A stretch of 34,097 nt of DNA from an uncultured Nitrospira sp. (GTDB taxonomy: Bacteria; Nitrospirota; Nitrospiria; Nitrospirales; Nitrospiraceae), in assembly GCA_902500755.1 (NCBI GenBank), contig CABVRV010000037.1, positions 1 through 34,097 of the forward strand, in the 5' to 3' direction. Position 1 is the first letter of the stretch; each line of letters begins with the position of its first letter. This document shows, in pieces, positions 7,888 through 14,763 of the stretch. A model generated the notes under the pieces. That model saw only the letters and a program-made list of their open reading frames with translations. It searched no databases and had not been told where the DNA came from. The position numbers and the translations under genes are program-made.

Positions 7888-8105
7888 TCGAAACGAAATT
7901 GGAATCGCTCCGGCGTTGCGTCGACCGGATCGCCGAGAAGACTCCTTCCTCCGTGGATCACCTCCTTCGAGACCCTGATATTTAGGACATCATCAGCTAT
8001 CAAACGATCAACTGGAAAGTCGTCTATCAAATCTGCACACATCATCTGGACGAATTTCGTCAGTTCACAAAAGCAGTCGTCCATCATCTTCAGCGACGGT
8101 CCTGA
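7872..8105 (+). pseudogene. HepT-type HEPN toxin, stop codon and internal deletion
   Basis: Reading from ATG 7872 gives MDRDLVETKLESLRRCVDRI and a typical HepT N-terminus, then an in-frame TAG at 7983-7985 just before DII; HepT proteins usually have LQDII here, so CAG to TAG is likely. Immediately afterwards the frame jumps to the C-terminal YQTINWKVVYQICTHHLDEF, ending in TGA at 8103-8105. Roughly half of the usual length, about 60-70 codons including the central helices and the RxxxxH catalytic motif, is missing. It overlaps the tail of the frameshifted MntA-like gene, as in intact modules. It encodes no working toxin. Confidence 0.8.
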
Positions 8106-8219
8106 CCACTCTCGCCATCTTACGCAAAAATTTCTCTTCTCAGCGTTTACGCAGCGGAGCATCGCGCGTCTAAAGACTATGGCTGTAGACAAGGCCGTGA
8201 TCTTACACGGAGGCGTGAC

Positions 8220-8819
8220 ATGATGATGCGTGTGCGGAACCTACCGGTCGTCCTGGCGACGATGACCATTGCTTTGGGTGGACTGTTCTATGAAGGGAGT
8301 ACCAGCCCGGCGGCGGCGGAAGGACTCTTCGACGACGTGAATATTGGGCTGCTTTCCATTGGCGGTCGTGCAACCTATGTTGATCCTAAAGATGGCGACG
8401 CGAACTGGTTCGGCGGTGGGCAACTTCGTATCCACCCGTTCCACTTTCTGGCCATCGAAGGGTCTGTCGACTATCGCAAAACAGACATCAATTCCACCAA
8501 CGTCCGAACTTTTCCCGTACAAGGCTCAGTGTTGCTCTATCCATTCGGCACAAAGCGGCTCTCTCCTTTTATTCTCGGCGGAGCCGGCTGGTACTTTACC
8601 CATGTCGAAGGCCCCGGCGACTTCGACAAGACGCAACATCGTTTCGGCGCGCATGCGGGGGGAGGCCTACAGCTCTTTCTCACTGACTATCTCTCGCTCG
8701 ACGGTACCTATCGTCATATCTGGCTTGAGAAAATTGAGTCGAAGGATGCGTCGCTGCAGGATAAGCAATTCCAGGATAACGGACACATGGTGACCTTTGG
8801 TCTAAACTTGCACTTCTAG
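8220..8819 (+). CDS. Outer-membrane beta-barrel protein
   Basis: A 199-residue exported protein. Residues 1-34 form a signal peptide (basic start, hydrophobic core, AAA-E cleavage site). The rest alternates polar and nonpolar residues in about eight strands typical of small OmpA-like barrels, with glycine/aromatic girdles (FILGGAGWYFTHVEG; FGAHAGGGLQLFLTDYLSLD), and ends in LNLHF with a terminal phenylalanine, the usual outer-membrane assembly signal. GGAGG sits six bases ahead of ATG 8220, which decides the start among three ATGs in a row. It stands alone between a dead toxin-antitoxin pair and a gene-free stretch. Family-level call: porin-like outer-membrane beta-barrel domain protein; ligand unknown. 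Confidence 0.88.
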   Translation: MMMRVRNLPVVLATMTIALGGLFYEGSTSPAAAEGLFDDVNIGLLSIGGRATYVDPKDGDANWFGGGQLRIHPFHFLAIEGSVDYRKTDINSTNVRTFPVQGSVLLYPFGTKRLSPFILGGAGWYFTHVEGPGDFDKTQHRFGAHAGGGLQLFLTDYLSLDGTYRHIWLEKIESKDASLQDKQFQDNGHMVTFGLNLHF

Positions 8820-9310
8820 TCTTCCTCACGTCGAGGCGATAATCGGATTTGACTGGCAAAGAGTTCTAACCAGCTCATTCTCCGACCATTCGCTCGGACG
8901 TGATCAAGATGGGAGTCGCCAATTTCCGCCCTTCGGATTGACTTGGGAAGACTGCGAGCAACTCCTCACGAAAAATGGTTGCTCTGCACAAGTCAGCATC
9001 ATATCTCGCTAAATTCCACTGATTTTGACAACTATAGGAGAACTATACTGGCGAACATAGTGCGCACCACTCGGCGGTATGGAGAGCATAGGCGTATCAC
9101 GGATTTGGCCAGTGCTTTCAACAAGTACATGGGCGATGAGAACACCAGGTTGGGCTACGGTACAGCTTCAAGCTGGCAAGTGTTACCTTGCATGGCGCAA
9201 AACTTGCGGGCGCGGTCAACTTGGGGCCAGCCTTTTGCCTCACGCAAATGCCGTACGCACATCTGAAGTGCATTCATCGCATAACTATCGTTATAGCGAA
9301 GCAAATAGCT
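8820..9310. other. Gene-free stretch, no supported feature
   Basis: About 490 bases between the barrel protein gene and the 640-residue gene. Open frames exist (for example 8943-9266, plus) but they lack ribosome-binding sites and recognisable motifs, and several overlap in different frames. A short CCTC-ACGTC-GAGG hairpin at 8824-8836 follows the barrel gene, but with no T-run. The region may hold a gene eroded beyond recognition; I could not identify it. Confidence 0.5.
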
Positions 9311-11233
9311 CTACACATCATCGAACTTGTCATGATGGTAGATGATGCGCCACGGAGGCAAACCGCCACTTACCACGGTCACCTGAAAACGCACAGGGGC
9401 TTCTTCTGCTCGATCAACTGGTGGAATCTCTGTCAGAGTCATCAAATCGGGTAGCAGACGTTGAATGCGGTACGCTGTCAGTTCTTCTACGAAGCACAAT
9501 ACCCGGTCGAGCATGAAAGAAACAAACTCGGTGACGGGTTGTCCGGAGATCAGTGGAGGCACAGCCTCGATCTTATTGCCCTGGCGTACATATGTTGTCC
9601 TCGGCAAAGTCCATCCCCTATGCTCAATGTCATTGCGGCATTCCTGCAACGGTTCAGACCATGCTCTGGTTAGGCGAAGATAATCGGCCAATGCAGAATC
9701 CATTTGGGCAATAGTCAAAAGGCCTGTTTCAAATTTTGCTTGTTTCTGGAAAAGGAAACCGATATCCGCATGCGAACCTATAAATTTCTGCATCCCTTCC
9801 TTAATCGTGCGTCCGGCAGCAGTGACAAAGCTTACCACTTCTTTCCCAAGTGCATCGTCAATGCTTTCATCGATGCGAAGGATCTGACGTTCAAGTCGTG
9901 CTACCTCACCAGATGTCACCTTGCTTGAGTGTTGCTGCCAAAGACGAGCGATCTCCTCAGCCGCTTTCCTAGCGGACCGAAGTGACGTGAGAACCACTTC
10001 GTATAAGGAATCGAACTTATCCCTCTCATCTGGGTTCGAAACGATGAGATCGCGCAGCTTCCCGACTCCAAGAAAAAGACGAGCGATAAATGCGGTCTGT
10101 GTCCCTTCATCAGACACCTTTTGGATCGTCCATTTTGGCTGTTCGACCCGCACCACCATGTTGGATTGGCTCTGAATCCTGTCTAACATTCTTGCGAAGT
10201 CAGTTTCGGTCATCGGGAGGACATAGCTGATCTCTGAATCCTCACGCTTAACGATGTTAGCATGCTGCATGTCCACACCAATAAGGAATGGCAATATTTT
10301 CGCCAAGGCCAACTTTCCGTGAGACAGAATTGTCGCGCCATCCTGCCATGGCAACAAACGCAGCGTGCATAAGCGCTTTCCATTCTTATCCTCGATCTGT
10401 ACAGGCTGAGGTCCCCAATAACGATCGTTACAGAGCTCACGCGGAACCGGGACTAGCTCTCCCTTTAGGTTGTACTGAAAGCTAGATACGATGATGACTC
10501 GTTTTGGCACATGCTCAACGACCTCTGTGCGATCCGGAAGTTGTACTCCTGGAGAGAATAAAAAGAGCTGCCCCAGCAAGAACCCCAAGAGTCGATTGAA
10601 CGTGTAAGGCCCCGTCGGCATCATGGCAACGACGACATACATGGGCGGTGTATAAGTCAGTGTGCGCATTGGGGGAGGCAGCAAATCACCGCTTGGTGGT
10701 TCGCCAGGGAATTGCACGAAATAGTTGATCGTGCCCGATGTGGCCACAACGAGCATATCCGGCCATTCTGAACTTGGCATTGTGGTATTCCATGCCACAA
10801 GCTCATGGGCGAGTCGGTCCAGTGAAACTGTCGTGCTGATAGCAAACACAATTCCCAGGGTTGTGGTCTGAACAGGTACATCACCTTCTAATCGAGGTGG
10901 TGGAGACTTCTTGAGCCGTTTGGCCTTCGCAATACGAGAACAGGCATCGAGAAACATCTCTACAGTAAGACTTTCGCAGGCATCGATCACCACTGCAGCG
11001 TTATCGGACGGGATTTCTGGAGGATCTCCGGCTTCGCCTACGGTGGCGGCATAGATCACCGATGCAAAGAGGTCTGATTTGTTTTTGTCTCTGTCGACTA
11101 AATATCCCGAACGGACCTTTAGGGGCCAACCGATATATCGGCCGAGGACATGGTTGAGAGTGACAGACAGAGTGGCTTCGACGGAAGAAATGATCTCCTT
11201 ACCGGCCTCGCACACTTCTTGAGTGAGGGTCAT
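9311..11233 (-). CDS. Unknown 640-residue protein, degenerate nuclease-like N-terminus
   Basis: I do not recognise a named family. The start is set at ATG 11233, with GGAG eight bases upstream; a longer frame from TTG 11305 lacks such support. Residues about 15-105 resemble the layout of DUF6602-like PD-(D/E)XK nuclease folds: RSGYLVDRDKNKSD (41-54), then VVIDACESLT (81-90), where active relatives would have an E-x-K. The acid-x-lysine is replaced by D-A-C, so it is probably not catalytic. The middle (about 200-330) is mixed. A helical segment with coiled-coil character spans about 400-480 (SLRSARKAAEEIARLWQQHS). The C-terminal helical domain contains ECRNDIEHRGW (R533, H538), an RxxxxH pattern as in HEPN domains. 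It stands alone in the accessory zone; a defence-type role is only a guess. Confidence 0.8.
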   Translation of the reverse strand: MTLTQEVCEAGKEIISSVEATLSVTLNHVLGRYIGWPLKVRSGYLVDRDKNKSDLFASVIYAATVGEAGDPPEIPSDNAAVVIDACESLTVEMFLDACSRIAKAKRLKKSPPPRLEGDVPVQTTTLGIVFAISTTVSLDRLAHELVAWNTTMPSSEWPDMLVVATSGTINYFVQFPGEPPSGDLLPPPMRTLTYTPPMYVVVAMMPTGPYTFNRLLGFLLGQLFLFSPGVQLPDRTEVVEHVPKRVIIVSSFQYNLKGELVPVPRELCNDRYWGPQPVQIEDKNGKRLCTLRLLPWQDGATILSHGKLALAKILPFLIGVDMQHANIVKREDSEISYVLPMTETDFARMLDRIQSQSNMVVRVEQPKWTIQKVSDEGTQTAFIARLFLGVGKLRDLIVSNPDERDKFDSLYEVVLTSLRSARKAAEEIARLWQQHSSKVTSGEVARLERQILRIDESIDDALGKEVVSFVTAAGRTIKEGMQKFIGSHADIGFLFQKQAKFETGLLTIAQMDSALADYLRLTRAWSEPLQECRNDIEHRGWTLPRTTYVRQGNKIEAVPPLISGQPVTEFVSFMLDRVLCFVEELTAYRIQRLLPDLMTLTEIPPVDRAEEAPVRFQVTVVSGGLPPWRIIYHHDKFDDV

Positions 11234-11338
11234 GCTATTCACTCCGGTGCAAATACCACGACAGAAGTGTAACATGGCAGAGTATTTCCCCGACTTCCAT
11301 TTCAATACAGCTGGTTGCTTTCCACCTCAGCATCTGAA

Positions 11339-11530
11339 TTAACCGGGCTGCCTTTGCTCCATCTTACCCACCGTCCCATTCCGCAACCATTCAGTATTTC
11401 CCTTATGTTTGATTGCAATCAGCCCACTCACAGTGAGTGAGAAAAGCATGAATGCAATTGATAGATGGCTCAGAGCAGCGATGATGGGAAAGAGTCTAAC
11501 GGTCGTCAGTGCACTGCCCGAGGAGTAGCG
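11339..11530 (-). pseudogene. Diverged 3' fragment of plsY
   Basis: The minus strand reads RYSSGSALTTVRLFPIIAAL, later GLIAIKHKGNTEWLRNGT, and ends with TAA at 11339-11341. It matches the last 62 residues of the complete PlsY at 12423-13028 (RYSSGGALTAFGLFPIIAAL; GLIVVKHKGNIERLWKGT) with 34 of 62 identities counted by eye. Similarity stops abruptly at 11530, twelve bases from the HigA-like stop codon. There is no start codon or upstream part. The fragment and the intact plsY 3' end bracket the toxin-antitoxin pair, suggesting insertion or recombination at the end of plsY. The divergence argues against a recent duplication within this genome. Confidence 0.85.
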
Positions 11531-11542
11531 GTTGTGTTGCGT

Positions 11543-11902
11543 TCACGCAGCGCGCGGCTTGGGTGCGCGTGCACGGGTACGTGTAATCGATCGGCGCAAG
11601 CCAGGCTTCTGCGGAGCTTGGGCATGGAGCTTCAAACCCAGCGCTCCTACCACTCTCAGAATCGTGTCGAATCCAGGGCTCCGCTCACCTGAGAGCGCCT
11701 TATACAAGCTTTCACGAGAAAGCCCGGCGTCACGAGCCACCTGCGCCATCCCTTTGGCCCTGGCGATATCGCCTAAGGCTTTGGTGATAAATGTCGCATC
11801 ACCTTGTGCCTCCTCGAAACATGCTTCTAAGTACGCCGCCATTTCCTCCGGTGTTCGAAGATGCTCAGCAATATCGAAGCGAGTTGTAGTCGTTCGTCCC
11901 AT
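11543..11902 (-). CDS. HigA-type antitoxin (addiction module antidote protein)
   Basis: A 119-residue DNA-binding antitoxin. An N-terminal FDIAEHLRTPEEMAAYLEAC is the hallmark opening of the family of short antidote proteins paired with RelE/HigB-like toxins. A Cro/C1-type helix-turn-helix occupies about residues 52-90 (MAQVARDAGLSRESLYKALS, then GERSPGFDTILRVVGALGL). The C-terminal 25 residues are an arginine-rich tail (RRSITRTRARAPKPRAA). The gene follows the toxin gene by nine bases, with TAGGAG as ribosome-binding site overlapping the toxin stop. It should neutralise the toxin and autorepress the promoter at 12208-12236. Confidence 0.9.
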   Translation of the reverse strand: MGRTTTTRFDIAEHLRTPEEMAAYLEACFEEAQGDATFITKALGDIARAKGMAQVARDAGLSRESLYKALSGERSPGFDTILRVVGALGLKLHAQAPQKPGLRRSITRTRARAPKPRAA

Positions 11903-11911
11903 ATTGTGCTC

Positions 11912-12202
11912 CTATAGATTACGCGCAAGTCGCAAAGCTGTCTTAATATCGAAAGGCTGAGTGCGCTTATCACCGCCAGCCAGCAGGACGATGACCTGAC
12001 GTCCCTGTTTTACAAAATAGACTCGATACCCTGGACCGTAATGGATTCTCATTTCAGAGACGCCTTCACCCACCGGCTTGATATCTCCGGGATTCCCTTC
12101 CTCAAGCCGTTTGATTCGCGCTAAAACGCGAACTCTTGCCTGTATGTCCGGCAACCGGTCTAACCACTGAACGAATGTTTGAGTCTTGCGGATCTCGTAC
12201 AT
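11912..12202 (-). CDS. HigB/RelE-family toxin (addiction module killer protein)
   Basis: A 96-residue RelE/ParE-superfamily toxin, expected to be a ribosome-dependent mRNA interferase. It has the typical order of helices followed by a beta sheet: FVQWLDRLPDIQARVRVLAR, then GDIKPVGEGVSEMRIHYGPG, YRVYFVKQGRQVIVLLAGGD, and KRTQPFDIKTALRLARNL. The conserved R of MRIHYGPGYRVYF and the late GGDKRTQ are present, and no lesion is visible, so the toxin is probably active. It precedes the antitoxin gene (HigBA order). ATG 12202 lies only five bases after a consensus-like -10 box, so the mRNA may be leaderless. Confidence 0.9.
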   Translation of the reverse strand: MYEIRKTQTFVQWLDRLPDIQARVRVLARIKRLEEGNPGDIKPVGEGVSEMRIHYGPGYRVYFVKQGRQVIVLLAGGDKRTQPFDIKTALRLARNL

Positions 12203-12207
12203 GCCCG

Positions 12208-12236
12208 AGTGTATCCATATGGCTACAGTCTGTCAA
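12208..12236 (-). promoter_or_regulatory. higBA-type promoter with internal dyad operator
   Basis: On the minus strand, TTGACA (12231-12236), a 17-base spacer and TACACT (12208-12213). The toxin ATG starts five bases beyond the -10 box, so transcription should begin at or next to its A. Within the spacer lies the dyad TAtCCATATGGcTA (12212-12225, as read on the plus strand; 12 of 14 positions symmetric), a natural place for the HTH antitoxin to bind and block RNA polymerase. Confidence 0.7.
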
Positions 12237-12422
12237 TGCCGCCCCTATGGGGAAGTAGTCGGTGAGATTGACGCTCTACTGATCCTGGCACAGATCTCAT
12301 GGAGGATAAGACGCATAACACGAGAAGCACCGAGCGCTATGTTTGTGCGCGTCGGCGAGTTGGGGAGTCGGTCTGGTCTTTGGTGAGCACGATGGGGCTG
12401 TTCGCCGTAACAGGCCCGCGAT

Positions 12423-13028
12423 CTACGCCTTCTTCTCCCCTATCTTACTCTCCGTCCCCTTCCACAACCGCTCAATGTTCCCCTTGTGCTTCACAACAAT
12501 AAGTCCCGTCACTACCACAGCAAATGAGACAAATGCAGCACTCGGTCGAAGCAGCGCAGCGATGATCGGAAAGAGTCCGAACGCCGTGAGTGCCCCGCCA
12601 GAGGAATAACGCCAGAGGGCGACGGCGACGATCCAGGCCAGCAGGAGTACCAGCCCAATCGATGGCGAGACACCCAGGACAGAGCCGAGCGCCGTCGCGA
12701 CCCCCTTCCCACCTTTGAATCCAAGAAACGGCGAAAAGAGATGGCCCAGAAACGGAGCGAGCGCGACGGTGAGAATCGCCCATTCGTCTTGCAGCAGCTG
12801 CATCGCCGCAAAGCCCATCACCCATCCTTTGCCCATATCCCCGATCAAGGTCAGAATGCCAGGCACCTTGCCCGACACGCGGAGGACATTTGTAAAGCCA
12901 ACATTCTTGCTGCCGACCATACGAGGATCGGGTAGGCCCATCGCCCTTGAGATGACCACCCCAAAGGGCACCGCGCCCAACAGATACCCAACGATCATGA
13001 GTCCGGCGATGAGTGCTTGTTGGTCCAT
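12423..13028 (-). CDS. plsY: Glycerol-3-phosphate acyltransferase PlsY
   Basis: A 201-residue inner-membrane enzyme that transfers an acyl group from acyl-phosphate to glycerol-3-phosphate, giving lysophosphatidic acid, the first step of phospholipid synthesis. Family motifs are all present: a start like GYLLGAVPFGVVISR (residues 14-28), GSKNVGFTNVLRVSGK (about 39-54, the serine/glycine/asparagine motif), GHLFSPFLGFKGGKGVATAL (about 95-114), and the C-terminal LFPIIAAL and VKHKGNIERL. Five or so membrane segments are visible and the length is normal. The ribosome-binding site is weak. A diverged copy of its last 62 codons lies 0.9 kb downstream at 11339-11530. Confidence 0.96.
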   Translation of the reverse strand: MDQQALIAGLMIVGYLLGAVPFGVVISRAMGLPDPRMVGSKNVGFTNVLRVSGKVPGILTLIGDMGKGWVMGFAAMQLLQDEWAILTVALAPFLGHLFSPFLGFKGGKGVATALGSVLGVSPSIGLVLLLAWIVAVALWRYSSGGALTAFGLFPIIAALLRPSAAFVSFAVVVTGLIVVKHKGNIERLWKGTESKIGEKKA

Positions 13029-13050
13029 CTCAACAGAGTCCGAGAGCGAC

Positions 13051-13063
13051 GCTTACGGTAAGC
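13051..13063. promoter_or_regulatory. 13-base palindrome upstream of plsY
   Basis: GCTTAC-G-GTAAGC, a perfect inverted repeat with a one-base centre, 22 bases ahead of the plsY ATG. It may be an operator or a small leader hairpin. No promoter with good boxes could be fixed in this gap. Confidence 0.35.
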
Positions 13064-13065
13064 AT

Positions 13066-13090
13066 TTCAGACAAGCTCAGGGCGAAGGGA
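13066..13090. repeat. Possible short REP-like element
   Basis: The sequence CAGACAAGCTCAGGGCGAAG resembles, by recall, the widespread intergenic element CCTTCGACAAGCTCAGGGCG found in many bacterial genomes, though with one altered flank here. It is in the gap between the esterase and plsY genes. A single copy in this window cannot establish it as a repeat. Confidence 0.35.
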
Positions 13091-13119
13091 TTATCATAGG
13101 AAGGGAAGAGACACAACCA

Positions 13120-13977
13120 TCATTGATATGTTTCAGGATGCGTGAAAAAGTCCAGTATGATTCGATTGAGGTTCGGCCAGTCGCGATGACTACCCGTCCC
13201 TTCGCAGTAGAGCGTCGCCCCACCGGAAGCACAACCTTGATACGCACGACAGCCTCCCTCCAATACTTTCGTTTTTGTGACATCACAGTGATTGCAGCCA
13301 GCCCACCAAGCTGAGGTTTGAGCACCCCAGCCGGGGAAGAGCTTATCGTTCTTGCCATGCATGATCATGACTGGGATGGGGTCTCGGCATTGAAATTCCT
13401 CAAGATCCTTGCCGGTCCATCCTGCCGCGCTCGGAGCGATCGCCGCTGGAATCTTGTTCGTCTTGTCGAGGACGGCCAACGCCATCGATGCCGTGCCACC
13501 GTCCGAGTGTCCGGTCACAAACACTCGTCGCTCATCGATGCACCACTCCTTCGTCACCTCGGAAGGAATCATTCCAAGCTGTTCAATGGTCGGAATATTC
13601 AATTGCTTATGATCGGGGTAGACCACGACAAACCCGGCTCCAGTGGCCTCGGTTGTGATCCCGATGAAGCGCTCGGACTCCCAGCGACTGTGACCGGCCG
13701 GGGCATAGACCATCAGGAGAGGGTGAGCGTATGTCGCATCATAGTTGGACGGCGTGCGAACCATATACCGAATGCCGTCAGCGGACACCTTTCCATCGGT
13801 CGCCCCGGATGGACCAGATCGAGATCCTGCCGGACAGTAGCCGCTTCCACTCGGGTAGGCGAATGCTTCGAGCATCGGAGGCGTCGTATTTTCCGTACAG
13901 GCTGTGACGATGAAGAAGAGACCGGTACAAATAACGAAGAATAGCACGCGAAAGAGGGTCTGCCATTCTACACCCAT
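13120..13977 (-). CDS. PHB depolymerase/feruloyl esterase-like lipoprotein
   Basis: A protein of about 285 residues from ATG 13977. An upstream TTG (14019) would add 14 residues in front of the signal peptide and is less likely. The N-terminus is a lipoprotein signal ending in the lipobox VTAC, so it should be anchored to a membrane after export. The rest is an alpha/beta hydrolase of the extracellular polyhydroxybutyrate depolymerase/LpqC type: nucleophile elbow TGHSDGG, acid in MIMHGKNDKLFPG, and a late GSHRDWPNLN supplying the histidine. Several cysteines near the C-terminus (GCNHCDVTKTKVLEGGC) suggest disulfides. The substrate is unknown: these folds also hydrolyse feruloyl and acetyl xylan esters. 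Neither start has a clear Shine-Dalgarno sequence. Confidence 0.85.
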   Translation of the reverse strand: MGVEWQTLFRVLFFVICTGLFFIVTACTENTTPPMLEAFAYPSGSGYCPAGSRSGPSGATDGKVSADGIRYMVRTPSNYDATYAHPLLMVYAPAGHSRWESERFIGITTEATGAGFVVVYPDHKQLNIPTIEQLGMIPSEVTKEWCIDERRVFVTGHSDGGTASMALAVLDKTNKIPAAIAPSAAGWTGKDLEEFQCRDPIPVMIMHGKNDKLFPGWGAQTSAWWAGCNHCDVTKTKVLEGGCRAYQGCASGGATLYCEGTGSHRDWPNLNRIILDFFTHPETYQ

Positions 13978-14026
13978 GTCAGGCTGGGCTTGTTGAGTTA
14001 ATGGAGAAATCCAATCCAACGTACTA

Positions 14027-14150
14027 CAGGATGTTCAAACTAGACATCCAGCGAGGCCGCAGCGAGTGAAGGGCCGAGGCATACCCTCTAGGGTATGTTG
14101 AGGGTCTGAACGATGCGAGAACGAAGCTGGGGTCTCGTTTCAACATCCTG
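14027..14150 (+). repeat. Structured palindromic repeat, copy B
   Basis: A 124 bp imperfect palindrome of the same family as 102-224. It begins CAGGATGTT-C-AAAC-T-AGAC and ends with the inverse GTCT-C-GTTT-C-AACATCCTG. CCAGC and GCTGG follow inside, and the centre is a perfect CATACCC-TCTA-GGGTATG hairpin. It lies two bases after the pgsA stop codon and just upstream of the esterase gene. Where the outer and inner stems differ from copy A, both sides have changed together, which keeps the pairing. Confidence 0.88.
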
Positions 14151-14151
14151 G

Positions 14152-14748
14152 CTACAGTCCTTTGGCGACGACCTGCTTCCAAAAACTCCAGACATACTGA
14201 CCGCCGGAGACATAGCCAAGCACGAGCGAAAGGTACAAGGTGAAGATACCCGCCAGGTGCATATTTCCAAGCTCAGCGAGCCCTGTCCCTTCTAGGATCA
14301 GCAAGATGATCGCTACGACTTGTAAAGCCATCTTGTATTTGCCGGTCGTCTCTGCCGCGATAATCATGCCTTCCCCTGCCGCAATGGCACGAATGCCCGT
14401 CACCGCCACTTCCCGCGCGATGATCAGCAGCACCACCAGCGCACTGACGCGATCCACGTTCATGAGGAGAATCAATGCAGACAGGACCAACAGTTTGTCT
14501 GCGATGGGATCGAGCAGTTTGCCGAGCTTCGTGACCTGGCCGGTCCGCCGGGCGATATAGCCATCCAATCCGTCCGTAGCCGCCGCAACGGCAAAGATCA
14601 CGGCGGCGATCAACGACTGATCAGGAGTCGGAGTCGCAAAGAGAATGATGAAGACCGGAATGAGGAGAATGCGGACGAGCGTCAGGAGATTGGGCAGATT
14701 GAGCGACTCGGCTCCTATTTCTCGCCACGCTTCTAGGACACGATTCAT
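14152..14748 (-). CDS. pgsA: CDP-diacylglycerol-glycerol-3-phosphate phosphatidyltransferase
   Basis: A 198-residue inner-membrane enzyme that makes phosphatidylglycerophosphate, the committed step to phosphatidylglycerol and cardiolipin. It carries the complete CDP-alcohol phosphotransferase signature D-x2-DG-x2-AR-x8-G-x3-D-x3-D (DGLDGYIARRTGQVTKLGKL then LDPIAD, residues about 62-87). The N-terminus SLNLPNLLTLVRILLIPVFI is typical of PgsA. Membrane segments follow to the end. Its start is 15 bases from the kdsD stop, so it closes the lepA-to-pgsA operon, and a structured repeat follows two bases after its stop. Confidence 0.96.
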   Translation of the reverse strand: MNRVLEAWREIGAESLNLPNLLTLVRILLIPVFIILFATPTPDQSLIAAVIFAVAAATDGLDGYIARRTGQVTKLGKLLDPIADKLLVLSALILLMNVDRVSALVVLLIIAREVAVTGIRAIAAGEGMIIAAETTGKYKMALQVVAIILLILEGTGLAELGNMHLAGIFTLYLSLVLGYVSGGQYVWSFWKQVVAKGL

Positions 14749-14763
14749 GACGATCGATCTCTC

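Noticed and set aside
8943-9266. Possible 107-codon gene in the gap after the barrel protein
   Set aside because: No ribosome-binding site or motif, and competing frames of similar length overlap it. The TTGACA at 9025-9030 is only 13 bases from TATACT, too close for a promoter.
12203-12422. Further plsY-like or toxin-antitoxin remnants between higB and plsY
   Set aside because: Apart from the promoter at its left end, no similarity to plsY or to other genes of the window was found.
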